Origin: Euperipatoides rowelli
Taxonomy: Eukaryota > Onychophora > Udeonychophora > Euonychophora > Peripatopsidae
DNA: 12,845 nucleotides
Assembly: GCA_003024985.2 (NCBI GenBank)
Contig: PXIH01S0026972.1
Direction: 5' to 3' (one strand)
Position 1 is the first letter of the stretch. The number at the start of each line of letters is the position of its first letter. The position numbers were made by a program, and so were the translations under genes. Below, piece after piece: positions 1-8,165 of the stretch. The notes under the pieces are model-generated. The model was not told the origin of the DNA. It made no database searches and saw only the letters and a program-made list of their open reading frames with translations.

Positions 1-2
1 AT

Positions 3-107
3 TAGAAAAAGCAAGGGTCCTAAAACTGACCCCTGTGGAACCCCACTTGACACTTCTTTCCAACCAGAAAATTTGCCCTATTCTGTGTTCCTTAATTTAA
101 AACAATC
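3..107 (-). pseudogene. Fragment of non-LTR retrotransposon reverse transcriptase
   Basis: Read on the minus strand, this stretch encodes SSGVPQGSVLGPLLFL, the highly conserved block of reverse transcriptases of jockey/CR1-type non-LTR retrotransposons just upstream of the catalytic YxDD motif. The preceding residues (about LRNTE, a stop, GKFSGWKEV) also fit that part of the fingers/palm domain. An in-frame TAG at 78-80 shows it is not functional, and the match fades beyond about base 107. The fragment is cut by the window edge, so the YxDD motif would lie to the left of the window. Its wording and strand differ from the large LINE at 3315-12670, so it is a separate insertion. The motif identity is clear; the exact clade is not. 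Confidence 0.8.
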
Positions 108-1770
108 TGTTCAAACATAATATAATTTACTCAACAAAATCCTGTAAATTGACTAGTGCTGTTACCATATGTTATTAAATCTCTGTCAGTAGAAAGGGGG
201 GAGGGACACATTTTCTTTCTGCAATAAATAAAAGGAGTGACAATTAAATTTCATCTAAATAATTAAACAGTATAGGCAGGCACAGAAGAAAATAAATTAA
301 TTAACTAATTATTTAAAAAAAAAAAAGAATAAATTAATATTTACAAAGTATTCTAAATTATGTTTATGTTCTTGTTTTATATTGTAATGAAAAAGAAAAG
401 AAAGAAATATTTTTGTTCATGATTTAATTCTAATACGTTATTGATGATGTAAAATATTTACATTTTTAAATGAGGGAGAGGTGTGTNTATGTGTGTGATA
501 TTTTGGATCAAATGAAATTACTGTATATACTGTATTTAAAATTGAATACTGTTACTGTTTTCATTTTTGTAAATAATTTATTTTAGGTAGGGGTTATTTA
601 ATTTAATGCCAACCTTAAAGGAGTATTTTATTTGCCAACCATAATTTAAATCAAAAAGAACTATTTACAAAATGATCCTGATAAATGAAAACATTTCAGA
701 ATTATTTTTGAGAAAAAAAAAGTCAAATAACATGGTTCAAATGGAGTGCTACTGTGAACCATCGAGCAGCTGCTGCTGTGAAACTTTATTGTTGTAGGCT
801 AATTCCTATTGACTCAAATACTTTTATGTCATCTAATTTAGTGGTGTTTAATCAAACTATGAACTCTGTTTTATTCTGATTGTACTAAAAATTATTACTG
901 TGCCAAATTTTGTTCCTATACCTTAATGTAGGAGCTCAGCGCCATATTGGATCTCCATGTAATATAAACGTAATACAATTTTTAATAAATCCATAACTCC
1001 AAAATTAATGAAGATAAACTGTTGAAACTTTATAGGCAGAACTATTTTTATGCAATAAAACTGTTTATTAACTTTGTATTACATTAACTGCTCTACAAAA
1101 ATTGTTTTAGTTACTTTAAGTACATACTCTATATACCTTATGGTTAAAGTTTTTTTCAAATTTAGCGCTATGTTTACATTAAAACTTTTCACAGTTCCTG
1201 TACATAGCATCCCCACAATACTAGTGTAATTAATCATAGATTCAGACCATAACTCTATAACATGGCCTGATCCAATCCACTTTCATAAAAGTTTTAGAAT
1301 CCAATCAACTACTATAAATCAATATTGTCTGCTATTTTCTGAACCACCAATGTTTCCAAGTATAGGCTATAAGCCATTTTCTGTTCAATTTCTGGGAGAT
1401 GGGTGCCTGAAAACCCACACTGAAGGAGGCAAAGTTCTGGTTGGTTGAAGTCTCGATGTTCCTGCTTGCTGAATAGCTGATAGAATTCTGAGTTTGCTGA
1501 GATGAAACCAGTTTCCAACCCATCAACAAATAGCCTACTGCTGAAGACCTTCCATAGTCGCCTATAAATTCACTTATAAAATTTTGCTGAAATTTTCTGA
1601 GAACTTTTTAATCAAGATGAACCAGTTTTTATTCAATATTTGTGTATCTTGTTCCAGCCACTTCATTACCCAGTAGCTTGAAGATTATTTTATTAAAAAA
1701 AAAAAATCAAAAAATCAGTATTAATAAGCTTTTACCAATTAATATTTTATTTAAGGTTGGCAAATTTAGT
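108..1770. other. AT-rich non-coding stretch
   Basis: I see no supportable gene here. The sequence is AT-rich, with homopolymer A/T runs (for example near 315-326), a short GT-rich patch containing the only ambiguous base of the window (N at 487), and scattered stops in all frames. Bases 1312-1529 hold two overlapping minus-strand open frames of 65-68 codons. They match nothing I recognise and have no splice or start context that would decide between them. Confidence 0.6.
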
Positions 1771-1777
1771 CAGGGCT

Positions 1778-1804
1778 TGTGTGTGTGTGTGTGTGTGTGT
1801 GTGT
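1778..1804. repeat. (TG)n microsatellite
   Basis: This is a pure dinucleotide run of about 13 TG units. It is a simple repeat with no coding role; the CVCVCVCV peptide that one frame gives here is an artefact of the repeat. Confidence 0.95.
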
Positions 1805-1923
1805 ATGATGAACGGGGGTTTTATTTTATTTTTATCTAAAATTAAACAATTACAGTAAAATTATTTCTAAATTAAAATTTTTATTAAATTCTTTTTATTA
1901 TAATGTATATTATATGTAGGATG

Positions 1924-1938
1924 ATATATATATATATT
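1924..1938. repeat. Short (AT)n run
   Basis: This is an alternating AT tract of about seven units, about 40 bases upstream of the large palindrome. AT runs often lie near palindromes and unstable sites, but here it may simply reflect base composition. Confidence 0.8.
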
Positions 1939-1967
1939 TATGATGTGTTGCTAATTTGTAAATTTGG

Positions 1968-1980
1968 TGTTAGAGTAATT
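1968..1980. repeat. Left copy of 13-bp direct repeat flanking the palindrome
   Basis: The 13-mer TGTTAGAGTAATT occurs here and again, identical and in the same orientation, at 2223-2235. This copy abuts the left arm of the palindrome with no gap. It could be one half of a target-site duplication. Confidence 0.55.
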
Positions 1981-2185
1981 GTGAATCAGCTTACTCTTAT
2001 CATGAAGCATTTTAAATTAATTTCCCTGAAATAATAAAATATCTCAAGGTGATCACTTTATAGCCCTTGACACACAGGCTAAATTTAAATATTTAAATTT
2101 AGCCTGTGTGTCAAGGGCTATAAAATGATCACCTTGAGATAATATTTTATTATTTCAGGGAAATTAGAAGAGTAAGCTGATTCAC
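1981..2185. repeat. Near-perfect spacerless palindrome (inverted repeat)
   Basis: The axis lies between 2090 and 2091 with no spacer. Bases 2041-2090 pair with 2091-2140 with one mismatch (2056 against 2125). The pairing then continues as 2031-2040 with 2144-2153, 2019-2030 with 2154-2165, and 1981-1998 with 2168-2185. The only breaks are 3 extra bases on the right (2141-2143) and 20 unpaired bases on the left (1999-2018) opposite 2 on the right. In all about 90 base pairs can form. Seen: the inverted repeat. Inferred: a foldback/MITE-like element or an inverted duplication from template switching. No protein is encoded. Confidence 0.93.
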
Positions 2186-3314
2186 ACAAAACTAAATGAA
2201 GCCAGTGTTTTTATTTTTCAAATGTTAGAGTAATTATTGCCATGTCCAGGTATAGTTTTTAATATGCTGTTTCATGATTAATTTTTAATGACTGTTTTTC
2301 ATGTGATATGTCTGATGCTGTAACTTAGAAACGACAGATGGATTGTAGTACCCATCACCCTGTTTAGGTGGGGATAAGAGAAGGAACTAATTTCCTTCTA
2401 CCATCCTTAGTTATTATGTAGTATGGATGAGTTGGAGTTTTATGAAAAAGCTAGTAATTGTTTTTAACACTGCAGGTATCAGTAGGATATTGGCAGGAGC
2501 TTTAGGTACCTGTAGTATTCCTTTTCTTTTATCAGTAACACCTGCTTGTGCCATGGATTTTGGACTACGCATGGAGGACCAGAAGTGCTACCAAAGCCTC
2601 TTTTCTGATTAAAATCAGTTCTGCATTTGTTGGTAGTAAGAGGTGGGACCTGATAATTATAATAAGGGAAATTGTCAAAATTAGTGATATTTCTAGATAC
2701 AGGATAGGGCCAAAAAAATTGACCGAGGGTCCTATCTAGGCCTTTCACTACCAATACTCTATACAAGACAGAGGTGGTCTACGACTTAATAATAATTTTG
2801 GCCTCCACAGCTTAGAATCTTTTAGCAAATTTTTTGACAAAATTTAGCCTAAATGTAGGCTATTTTTAAGAAAGTTGTTAATGCAAATCTTCTGATTCTA
2901 AACAAAGTTTTTAAAGTCTTTAAAAGTCTAACTTAAGCACTTTAATTTACTTGTGCTGGCCTCTATATAAAGCTTATTCTAAATGATTAAAATAGCCTAA
3001 GGAACATTTAGAAAACCATTCGCCCATGAGGCATTGGGGTATAAGCATGATGCTTTTGGAGAAGGTTCTAATGATGTTATATTGTTAAAGCTTATATGTT
3101 TGAATATCATATTTAAAGTAAGTAATTATGAATTTTTAGTGTGTTGTATGAATTATAATCCTTTAATTTTCTTATCAAGTGCTAATGAATTAAACAAAAG
3201 ACAATTTTGGTGAAGAAGGTATACTGCGTAGTTAAAACGATTTTAACGTTGGCTGCATGTGTAAGGCTGTTAGTAACCCAGTGGCTCTTCATTCTTATGA
3301 GTGTTATTATAAAT
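2186..3314. other. Non-coding stretch between palindrome and LINE
   Basis: No supportable gene was found. Bases 2310-2790 are somewhat less AT-rich and contain open frames on both strands, of which the longest is 95 codons on the minus strand (2479-2766). I recognise no motif in any of them, and opposite-strand openness suggests composition rather than coding. The rest is AT-rich with frequent stops. The 5' untranslated region of the LINE may begin somewhere in its last part, but I see no boundary. Confidence 0.5.
2223..2235. repeat. Right copy of 13-bp direct repeat flanking the palindrome
   Basis: Identical to 1968-1980 in the same orientation. It lies 37 bases beyond the right arm, whereas the left copy touches its arm, so the pair is asymmetric about the palindrome. 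Confidence 0.5.
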
Positions 3315-4196
3315 ATGAGTCAATCTCAAGTAATGGAAATACAAGTTAATTATAAAAAAATATTATTGCAAATTTGAGGCGTTATTCGTCGTTGAAGGAG
3401 GATAAAGCAAATATTTTCATCATTATGGACAATATGTATAAAACCCAACGGTTTTACTTAAAACAATTAGTGGATATATTGGGCGGTTTGGATATTGTGA
3501 ATGAATTAATTGAATATAATATAATGGATAATCCTGGTTATCATTTGATTGAAATGGAAACACAAGGTGCTATGGAGTTATTAGTGAAGAAATTTACTCG
3601 GTTTGGAGAATATCATGTCATATTTATGAACCCGCTACCATTGTTAAATATTTTAGATTTGACAATTGTCGATGCCTGCAAAGATAGTGCTCAATGAAAT
3701 TACTAAAATTTTGCAGTTGTATGGGACCGTGTTAACGGTAAAGCCAACACAGATTAAAATTAATGTCAGAACTATTAGCTATACCCCGGTATATTTGACC
3801 TTCTCATTAAATAATGATTTGACAGTAGAGGATTTGCCTTATAAGATAACATCAACAACTGGATTAGTTGGATGGGTGCAGTCTAGATCAAGAAAAAAGA
3901 TTTGCTTCCGATGCAAGGCAGATACTTACTCAATCAGCGATTGTGAATATGTATGGTGTCGCAGATGTAAATCTTACATGAAGAGACTGCATATCTGTCA
4001 GTTAAATTATAAGAATGCCTTAATGGGAAAACTATTACGGGAGTCTGGAGAGGAGCAGATGAATTTTCAGGAGACAGAGAAGGGGTATGAGGATGAAGGA
4101 TCTTAGGAGTCGACTGAACTGTGTGATTCATCAAAGGAGGAAATGTCAAATTCAATGGATGAAAAAGAGATAGATAAGTTGCAAGTAAAGAGATGA
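3315..4196 (+). pseudogene. LINE ORF1, nucleic-acid-binding protein (broken)
   Basis: ORF1 proteins of this class coat the element RNA and assist reverse transcription. The likely start is the ATG at 3315 (MSQSQVME). The frame is lost in the A-run at 3354-3360, continues in another frame from about 3356 to 3697, and shifts again near 3670 into the frame ending at 4106. The third segment carries CFRCKADTYSISDC and then WCRRC...C, two knuckles with C-x2-C-x4-X-x4-C spacing (3904-4005 region). The histidine expected at X is Tyr in the first and Lys in the second, so neither would hold zinc normally. A TAG at 4107 interrupts an acidic, charged tail that remains readable to about 4196. No RNA-recognition fold could be proven by eye for the first 150 residues. 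Confidence 0.75.
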
Positions 4197-4750
4197 GAAT
4201 GGAGGAAGGCTGGCAAAACCAAGCTGGTAATGTAAAATGCAAGATAATGGTAATATGGTTAATGTTAAAGAGAAGAGACAGTGTGATAAGGTAAAGACAG
4301 ATTTATATACTTTAGCTAATGCGTGAAAACAATAGAATCAATTGTGCCTCATTATTTTTTTTTTTAGTAATTTTTTATTCTTATTTAATATAATTGGGAA
4401 TTACATTTATATAAATTGTCTGTATAAGAATGAATTGAGATGGAATATTTTGAATCGTATCTATTTGAAGAATAATGGCCCGATGGGCAATGGTGTGAAT
4501 ATGCTAACATTTTGTTGGAATAATAATTGTTTATTTTTTGGTGGATGTTTGGAGACGTTATATGATTTTAGTATATTAAATGCAACATGTTTACAGTTAT
4601 ATGAATGTCTATCTTATTTTATGTGTGATGTTGGTAATGTAATCCCGAGAAAAGAAAAATTATGTGGTAATAAAATATGTGGTAGTAAATAATATATGAG
4701 TATATATAAGTTGGGTGGGAAGGGTAAATTTTTGGGTGGTTTTTATTGCA
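4197..4750 (+). other. Inter-ORF region of the LINE with an unexplained open frame
   Basis: This lies between the readable tail of ORF1 and the start of the ORF2 endonuclease. The frame beginning at 4342 stays open for 116 codons to 4692. Its first 25 or so residues are hydrophobic because they come from a T-rich tract. The rest is Cys-rich (for example NMLTFCWNNNC, ECLSYFMCDV). It lacks an ATG near its beginning and is not in the frame of ORF1 or of the endonuclease. I do not recognise it. It may be a piece of the ORF1 C-terminus, a spacer open by chance, or an unrelated reading frame. Confidence 0.35.
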
Positions 4751-5017
4751 ATGAATAAAATGGAGAATGAAATAAGAATAATGTCTTTAAATGTTTAGGG
4801 AATAAATAATTTTAGAAACAGGAAAATAATATTGGAATATTTAATTAGGAATCAGGTGCAGATTACATTATTACAAGAGATATAGTGGGTAGGGTAAATG
4901 GTGTAAATTTAGGGATGTTTGAAAAATATTATGTTCTATTTTAAGGGAGATCTTGTTCTTCCTGTAGGGGATTTACATATTGATTGAAAAATAACATTTG
5001 TTTACTAATATTAAAGT
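4751..5017 (+). pseudogene. LINE ORF2, N-terminal half of the AP-like endonuclease (broken)
   Basis: The endonuclease nicks target DNA to expose the 3' end that primes reverse transcription. From the ATG at 4751 the frame reads MNKMENEIRIMSLNV, a stop (TAG 4796), GINNFRNRK and, later, TLLQEI. These are the N-terminal motifs of exonuclease-III/APE-type endonucleases: the Asn of SLNV and the catalytic Glu of LLQE (codon at 4877). Further stops at 4883 (TAG) and soon after, with frame changes, break it. From about 4980 the frame that runs into the insertion site is the same one that resumes after the LTR element. The start was chosen because it precedes the first conserved strand by the usual few residues. 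Confidence 0.8.
5014..5017. repeat. Left target-site duplication AAGT
   Basis: AAGT directly precedes the TG (5018-5019) taken as the start of the 5' LTR. It matches AAGT at 9730-9733, immediately after the CA that ends the 3' LTR. A 4-bp duplication is usual for Ty3/gypsy integrases. Confidence 0.65.
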
Positions 5018-5142
5018 TGCAGCATATCTATATACTGTAAATAATATATTTATAATTATGCTTAGCTGCAAGTGGATAATGAAATATATTTATTATTGTG
5101 TGCGAAACACCAGCGTTGGCAGGTGCTAAACAAGGAAGACGC

Positions 5143-5164
5143 AGAGAGAGAGAGAGAGAGAGAG
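5143..5164. repeat. (AG)n microsatellite inside the 5' LTR
   Basis: Eleven AG units occur here; the matching place in the 3' LTR (about 9586-9591) has only about three. The expansion happened after insertion or in this copy only, and it accounts for much of the LTR length difference. Confidence 0.95.
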
Positions 5165-5218
5165 AAAATGTCAGCAAGCTGGAGTTTATAGTTATTATTT
5201 TTGTTTAAAAGCTACCCA

Positions 5219-5224
5219 AATAAA
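5219..5224 (+). promoter_or_regulatory. AATAAA polyadenylation signal in 5' LTR
   Basis: AATAAA lies in a segment conserved between the two LTRs (CCCAAATAAAGTTTTAG). It marks the likely region just upstream of the R/U5 cleavage point. Confidence 0.6.
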
Positions 5225-5304
5225 GTTTTAGTTCTTCCAATTTTAAACCTGTTTTCCATGCTGAGTGTATCAAGTTTGTATATTGCATACACCACAGCAA
5301 TAAT

Positions 5305-5321
5305 TTGTGACACGACATCGA
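5305..5321 (+). promoter_or_regulatory. Primer-binding site, tRNA-Trp-like (degenerate)
   Basis: Five bases after the 5' LTR, TTGTGACACGACATCGA resembles the complement of the 3' end of tRNA-Trp (TGGTGACCCCGACGTGA): GTGAC and CGAC are shared, with a few changes and a small gap. A tRNA here primes minus-strand DNA synthesis. tRNA-Trp priming is typical of the CsRn1 group, which agrees with the protein evidence. The match is imperfect, as expected for an old copy. Confidence 0.5.
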
Positions 5322-5574
5322 ATAAAAATAAATAAAACAAATCAGAAATCAATTAGATATTTCAATAGCAATGGACAATACAGTTTAGGTGCGGCAATAA
5401 TTAAATAGCAGTTATTAATAACTTTTATAATAAAAAAATTCTACCAATAAAAATATTAAATTTAAAGAATCTACTAAAAAAAAAACAGCACAAACGTTTT
5501 GTTAAAAGTTATAATTTTAAAAACATTTAAGTTAAAATCCTATAAACTGTTGATAAAAAATAATAATATTAATA
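5322..5574 (+). other. Untranslated leader of the LTR element
   Basis: A-rich stretch between primer site and gag start with many stops and no motif that I recognise. Such leaders usually carry the packaging signal, but nothing in the sequence shows it here. Confidence 0.5.
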
Positions 5575-6400
5575 ATGGCAGAAGCTGTGTCTACAAAAGC
5601 GGAAATCAACCTCTTAGCTATAAAAATCTCATCTTTTTGGAAAAATAATGCAAAATTATATTTTTACCAATTAGAAGCTAACTTCCAAATTTCTGTCATA
5701 ACAAATAAAGTAACAAAATTTTACTGCTTAGTTGCCTCTCCAAATGCCCAAACATTAAGCCATGCATCAGGCATTATTTATAACAGGCCAGATGAAGCTC
5801 CCTATACAGTATTAAAAAAACATTTATTACAGCAATTTGAAATGTCAGAGAACATGAAAATTAAAGTATCCTGCAGGATTTTGAACTAAGAGACTTTAAA
5901 CCCTCACATCTATTGCCAAAATGCAAGAATTAAATGAAAATAAAATTAGTGAGGACTTTTCTAAAAAAATATTTGGATGTGTTGCCTAACTATTAATGTC
6001 CAATCAATATTAGAAGTAAGTGTAAACACACTCCCACAACTGGCTCAAAAGGCTGATAAAATATGTGAATTGATGGAAACAAGAAAATAAATAATTCTAC
6101 AATTGAAAAACTTGAAACAGGAGTAATACAAAATTAGGAAATACAGATTGCTGAGCTGTCTAAAAAAATAGAACAATTAGGGATACAAAGACGATCCCCA
6201 TTTAGGATCACGGAATAGGCAGTCACCTAATACAAAAAACTTTAGTAACAGAAGTGCAAGAACACAGAATTCACCACAAAGTAGTAACCAAAATGCAAAC
6301 CAAGAAGATATACACTGGTATCACAAATGTTTTGGCACAAGATCATGTAAGTGAACAGCTCCTTTCTCATTCCAGGTAAACAAACCCAACCTTCCATGAA
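5575..6400 (+). pseudogene. gag of the LTR element (broken)
   Basis: Gag forms the virus-like particle in the cytoplasm. The first segment (5575-5889, from an ATG) reads MAEAVSTKAEINLLAIKISS and includes FWKNNAKLYFYQLEANF, the start of the capsid-like domain of this group (a Trp/Phe-rich segment followed by an alternating LEANF-type helix). A stop at 5887 and a shift of frame follow. Readable pieces include a helix around LPQLAQKADKICELM (about 6030-6080) and a Ser/Asn/Gln-rich stretch (6241-6306). It ends with HWYHKCFG...SC then a stop at 6352 (6313-6370), the remnant of the CHCC-type finger of CsRn1-like gag, with the first Cys replaced by His. At least three frame changes make it inactive. 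Confidence 0.75.
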
Positions 6401-6401
6401 A

Positions 6402-6740
6402 GCAGCTAGCATGGAAGGGCACAGTAGGAATAGCCAACTATATATAAGGGATAAAATTTCAAATAAAAAATCCCTAATTGATAATGGATCAGATATATGT
6501 GTTCTGCCACTATCATTAACCAACAAAAGAAAAATTCTTGCACTACTAGAATTATTAGCAGCTAATAATATTAAAATAACTACCTATGGTTCCAACTTAT
6601 TAAACCTAGACCTAGGGCTAATGTGCTCTTTCAAATGGCCATTTATTGCAGCTGATGTACCAAAACCTATCACAGGAGCAGACTTTCTAAAAGAGTTTGG
6701 TTTATTAATTGACTTAGAGAACTGCCAATTGATAGATTAA
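6402..6740 (+). pseudogene. Aspartic protease domain of pol (frame intact over the domain)
   Basis: The retropepsin cleaves the gag-pol polyprotein. The frame open from about 6351 to 6740 encodes RDKISNKKSLIDNGSDICVL, where LIDNGSD stands in place of the usual Asp-Thr/Ser-Gly active site. The catalytic Asp is present, but Asn replaces Thr/Ser, which would probably impair activity. The downstream block PFIAADVPKPITGADFL followed by FGLLIDLENCQLID is a strong signature of this clade's protease, with its flap region between. The frame start at 6351 overlaps the gag finger in another frame and is probably not a genuine initiation codon. The domain is followed at once by a stop (6738). Confidence 0.85.
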
Positions 6741-6755
6741 AAAAACTCAATTAAA

Positions 6756-7830
6756 ATGCAAAGGTCATCATGCCATAGGGTCTGCAGGAGTAATAAAAAC
6801 CTTATGGAAGACATCAAATATTTTGAACATTTAAAACAATTCAAAAATATCACATTACCAAACTGTCAATGTAAAACATCAAAACATAACACCAAGCACT
6901 ATATCATAACTAAAGGACCACCTGTGTTCACAAAAGCAAGAAGATTGCATCCAGAACAAAATTAATGAAGGTAGCAAAAAAATAATTCACCTACGTGCTG
7001 GAAAAAGGAATTTATCATCCATCAAAAAGTAATTGTGCAAGTCTGCTACATATGGTACCAAAAGGAACTAATGAATGGTATCCACATGAGACTACAGGTC
7101 ACAAAACCAAATAAAAGTCATGGATAAATATTCTATACTACACATCCAGGACTTTACCCAAAACCTGGAAGGATGTACTATCTTTTCGAAAATAGACCTA
7201 ATTAGGGCTTAGCACCAGATTCTAGAATGCCATTCTGACATTCCTGAGACAGTCATTATTACTCCATTTGTACTTTTTGAATTCCCAGGACTCAATTTTG
7301 GACTGTGTGGAGATGCACAAACATTTCAATGCTTCCTGCACAAAGTTTTGCGAGGTCTCAATTTTTTGAAATGCATACCTAGATGACATCCTGGAAGCTA
7401 TCAAAAATGAAGATGAAAATATCAATCACCTAGAAACAATTTTTAAACACTTTGAAACCTATGTTGTCTCAATAAACACAGAAAAATGTGCATTTGGACA
7501 AAACCAGGTTACATTTTTAGGACAAAATTTGTTTGGAAAAATATATTTTACCACTACTAGAGAAAGTGAAAGCTATCTCAGAATTCCTTTTTTCTGAAAA
7601 TGCCAAACAATTAAGAATATTTCTGGGACTATTAAATTTCTATCATCATTTTGTTAAAAATGCAGCGGAAGCACAAGCCCCATTTTTAGAATATCTCAAA
7701 GGAGCAAAAAAGAATAACAAATGTCAAATCCAATGGACTGAGACAACAAAATCGGCATTTGAAAATTGCAAGAAAAGCTTAGCAAATGCAACTCTGTTAG
7801 CACACCCAGCAGCAGAAGCTAAACTTGTGA
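6756..7830 (+). pseudogene. Reverse transcriptase domain of pol (broken)
   Basis: This polymerase copies element RNA into DNA. The motifs appear in the correct order but in changing frames: GPPVFTKARRLHPEQN (6900-6962), GIYHPSKSNCASLLHMVPKG (7013-7070), SKIDLIRA then a stop, with the motif A Asp at 7195, TPFVLFEFPGLNFGL and AQTFQ (7260-7328), and YLDDILEAI with the catalytic pair at 7382-7387. Then come HLETIF, EKCAFGQNQVTFLG and the connection segment IFLGLLNFYHHFV (from 7533), leading to APFLEYLKG. The order matches Ty3/gypsy reverse transcriptases; most residues between motifs remain recognisable. At least four frameshifts and several stops abolish function. Confidence 0.88.
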
Positions 7831-8165
7831 TAATGGTAGATGCTTCAAATTTACCATGGGAGTAGTATTATAGCAGGAGAAAGCACAAAGTTATGAACCA
7901 TTAGCAAGTGCACAACAGAAGTACTCAGTATATGATCGTGAACTCTTATCAGCATACTCAGCCATAAAATATTTTTGGCACATGCTCAAAGCCACAGCTT
8001 CACTTTATTCACTGATCATAAGCCCTTAACCTTTGATTTTCACAGAATGCAGATAAAAAAAGTCCAAGATAGTTAAGACATTTAGACTTTATAGGCCAAT
8101 TTACCACAGACATACGTTATATCAAGGGATTGAAAAATATCACTGCTGATGCTCTATCGTGTATT
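7831..8165 (+). pseudogene. RNase H domain of pol (broken)
   Basis: This domain degrades the RNA strand of the RNA-DNA hybrid. KLVIMVDASNLPW supplies the first catalytic Asp (VDAS, near 7840), YDRELLSAYSAIKYFWHM the catalytic Glu (about 7931-7983), and FTDHKPLTF the next Asp (codon 8014). It closes with ITADALS (8140-8158), the usual end of the domain in this group. Frame changes occur after VDAS (stop near 7863, TAG at about 7872) and again between WHM and FTDH. Confidence 0.82.

Larger units (their letters stand above)
5018..5299 (+). repeat. 5' long terminal repeat
   Basis: It is homologous throughout to 9474-9729, with blocks such as TTTATAATTATGCTTAGCTG, CCAGCGTTGGCAG and ATGTCAGCAAGCTG shared. 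It ends in ...CACAGCA. Clear homology begins at TACTGTA (5033). I place the start at the TG of 5018 because the target duplication AAGT abuts it, which implies about 13 extra bases here compared with the 3' copy. It also carries an expanded (AG)n tract. In such elements the LTR provides the promoter and the polyadenylation signal. Confidence 0.85.

Noticed and set aside
487-487. Ambiguous base N
   Set aside because: It lies in a short GT-rich patch and is most simply a base-calling uncertainty, not a gap or biological signal.
1312-1529. Two overlapping minus-strand open frames (65-68 codons), one Ser/Gln-rich
   Set aside because: They match no family I recognise, compete with each other, and have no convincing start or splice context. 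Kept only as a note in the non-coding stretch.
607-1763. 13-bp inverted repeat (TTTAAGGTTGGCA at 1751-1763 and its complement near 607-619) as possible transposon ends
   Set aside because: The match does not extend, no target duplication is visible, and a second partial match at 631-640 suggests chance in AT-rich DNA.
1642-1839. Plus-strand open frame with a CVCVCVCV run
   Set aside because: The run is the translation of the (TG)n microsatellite; the rest is low-complexity.
3934-4242. 102-codon minus-strand frame opposite ORF1
   Set aside because: It is the antisense shadow of the zinc-knuckle region and has no motif of its own.
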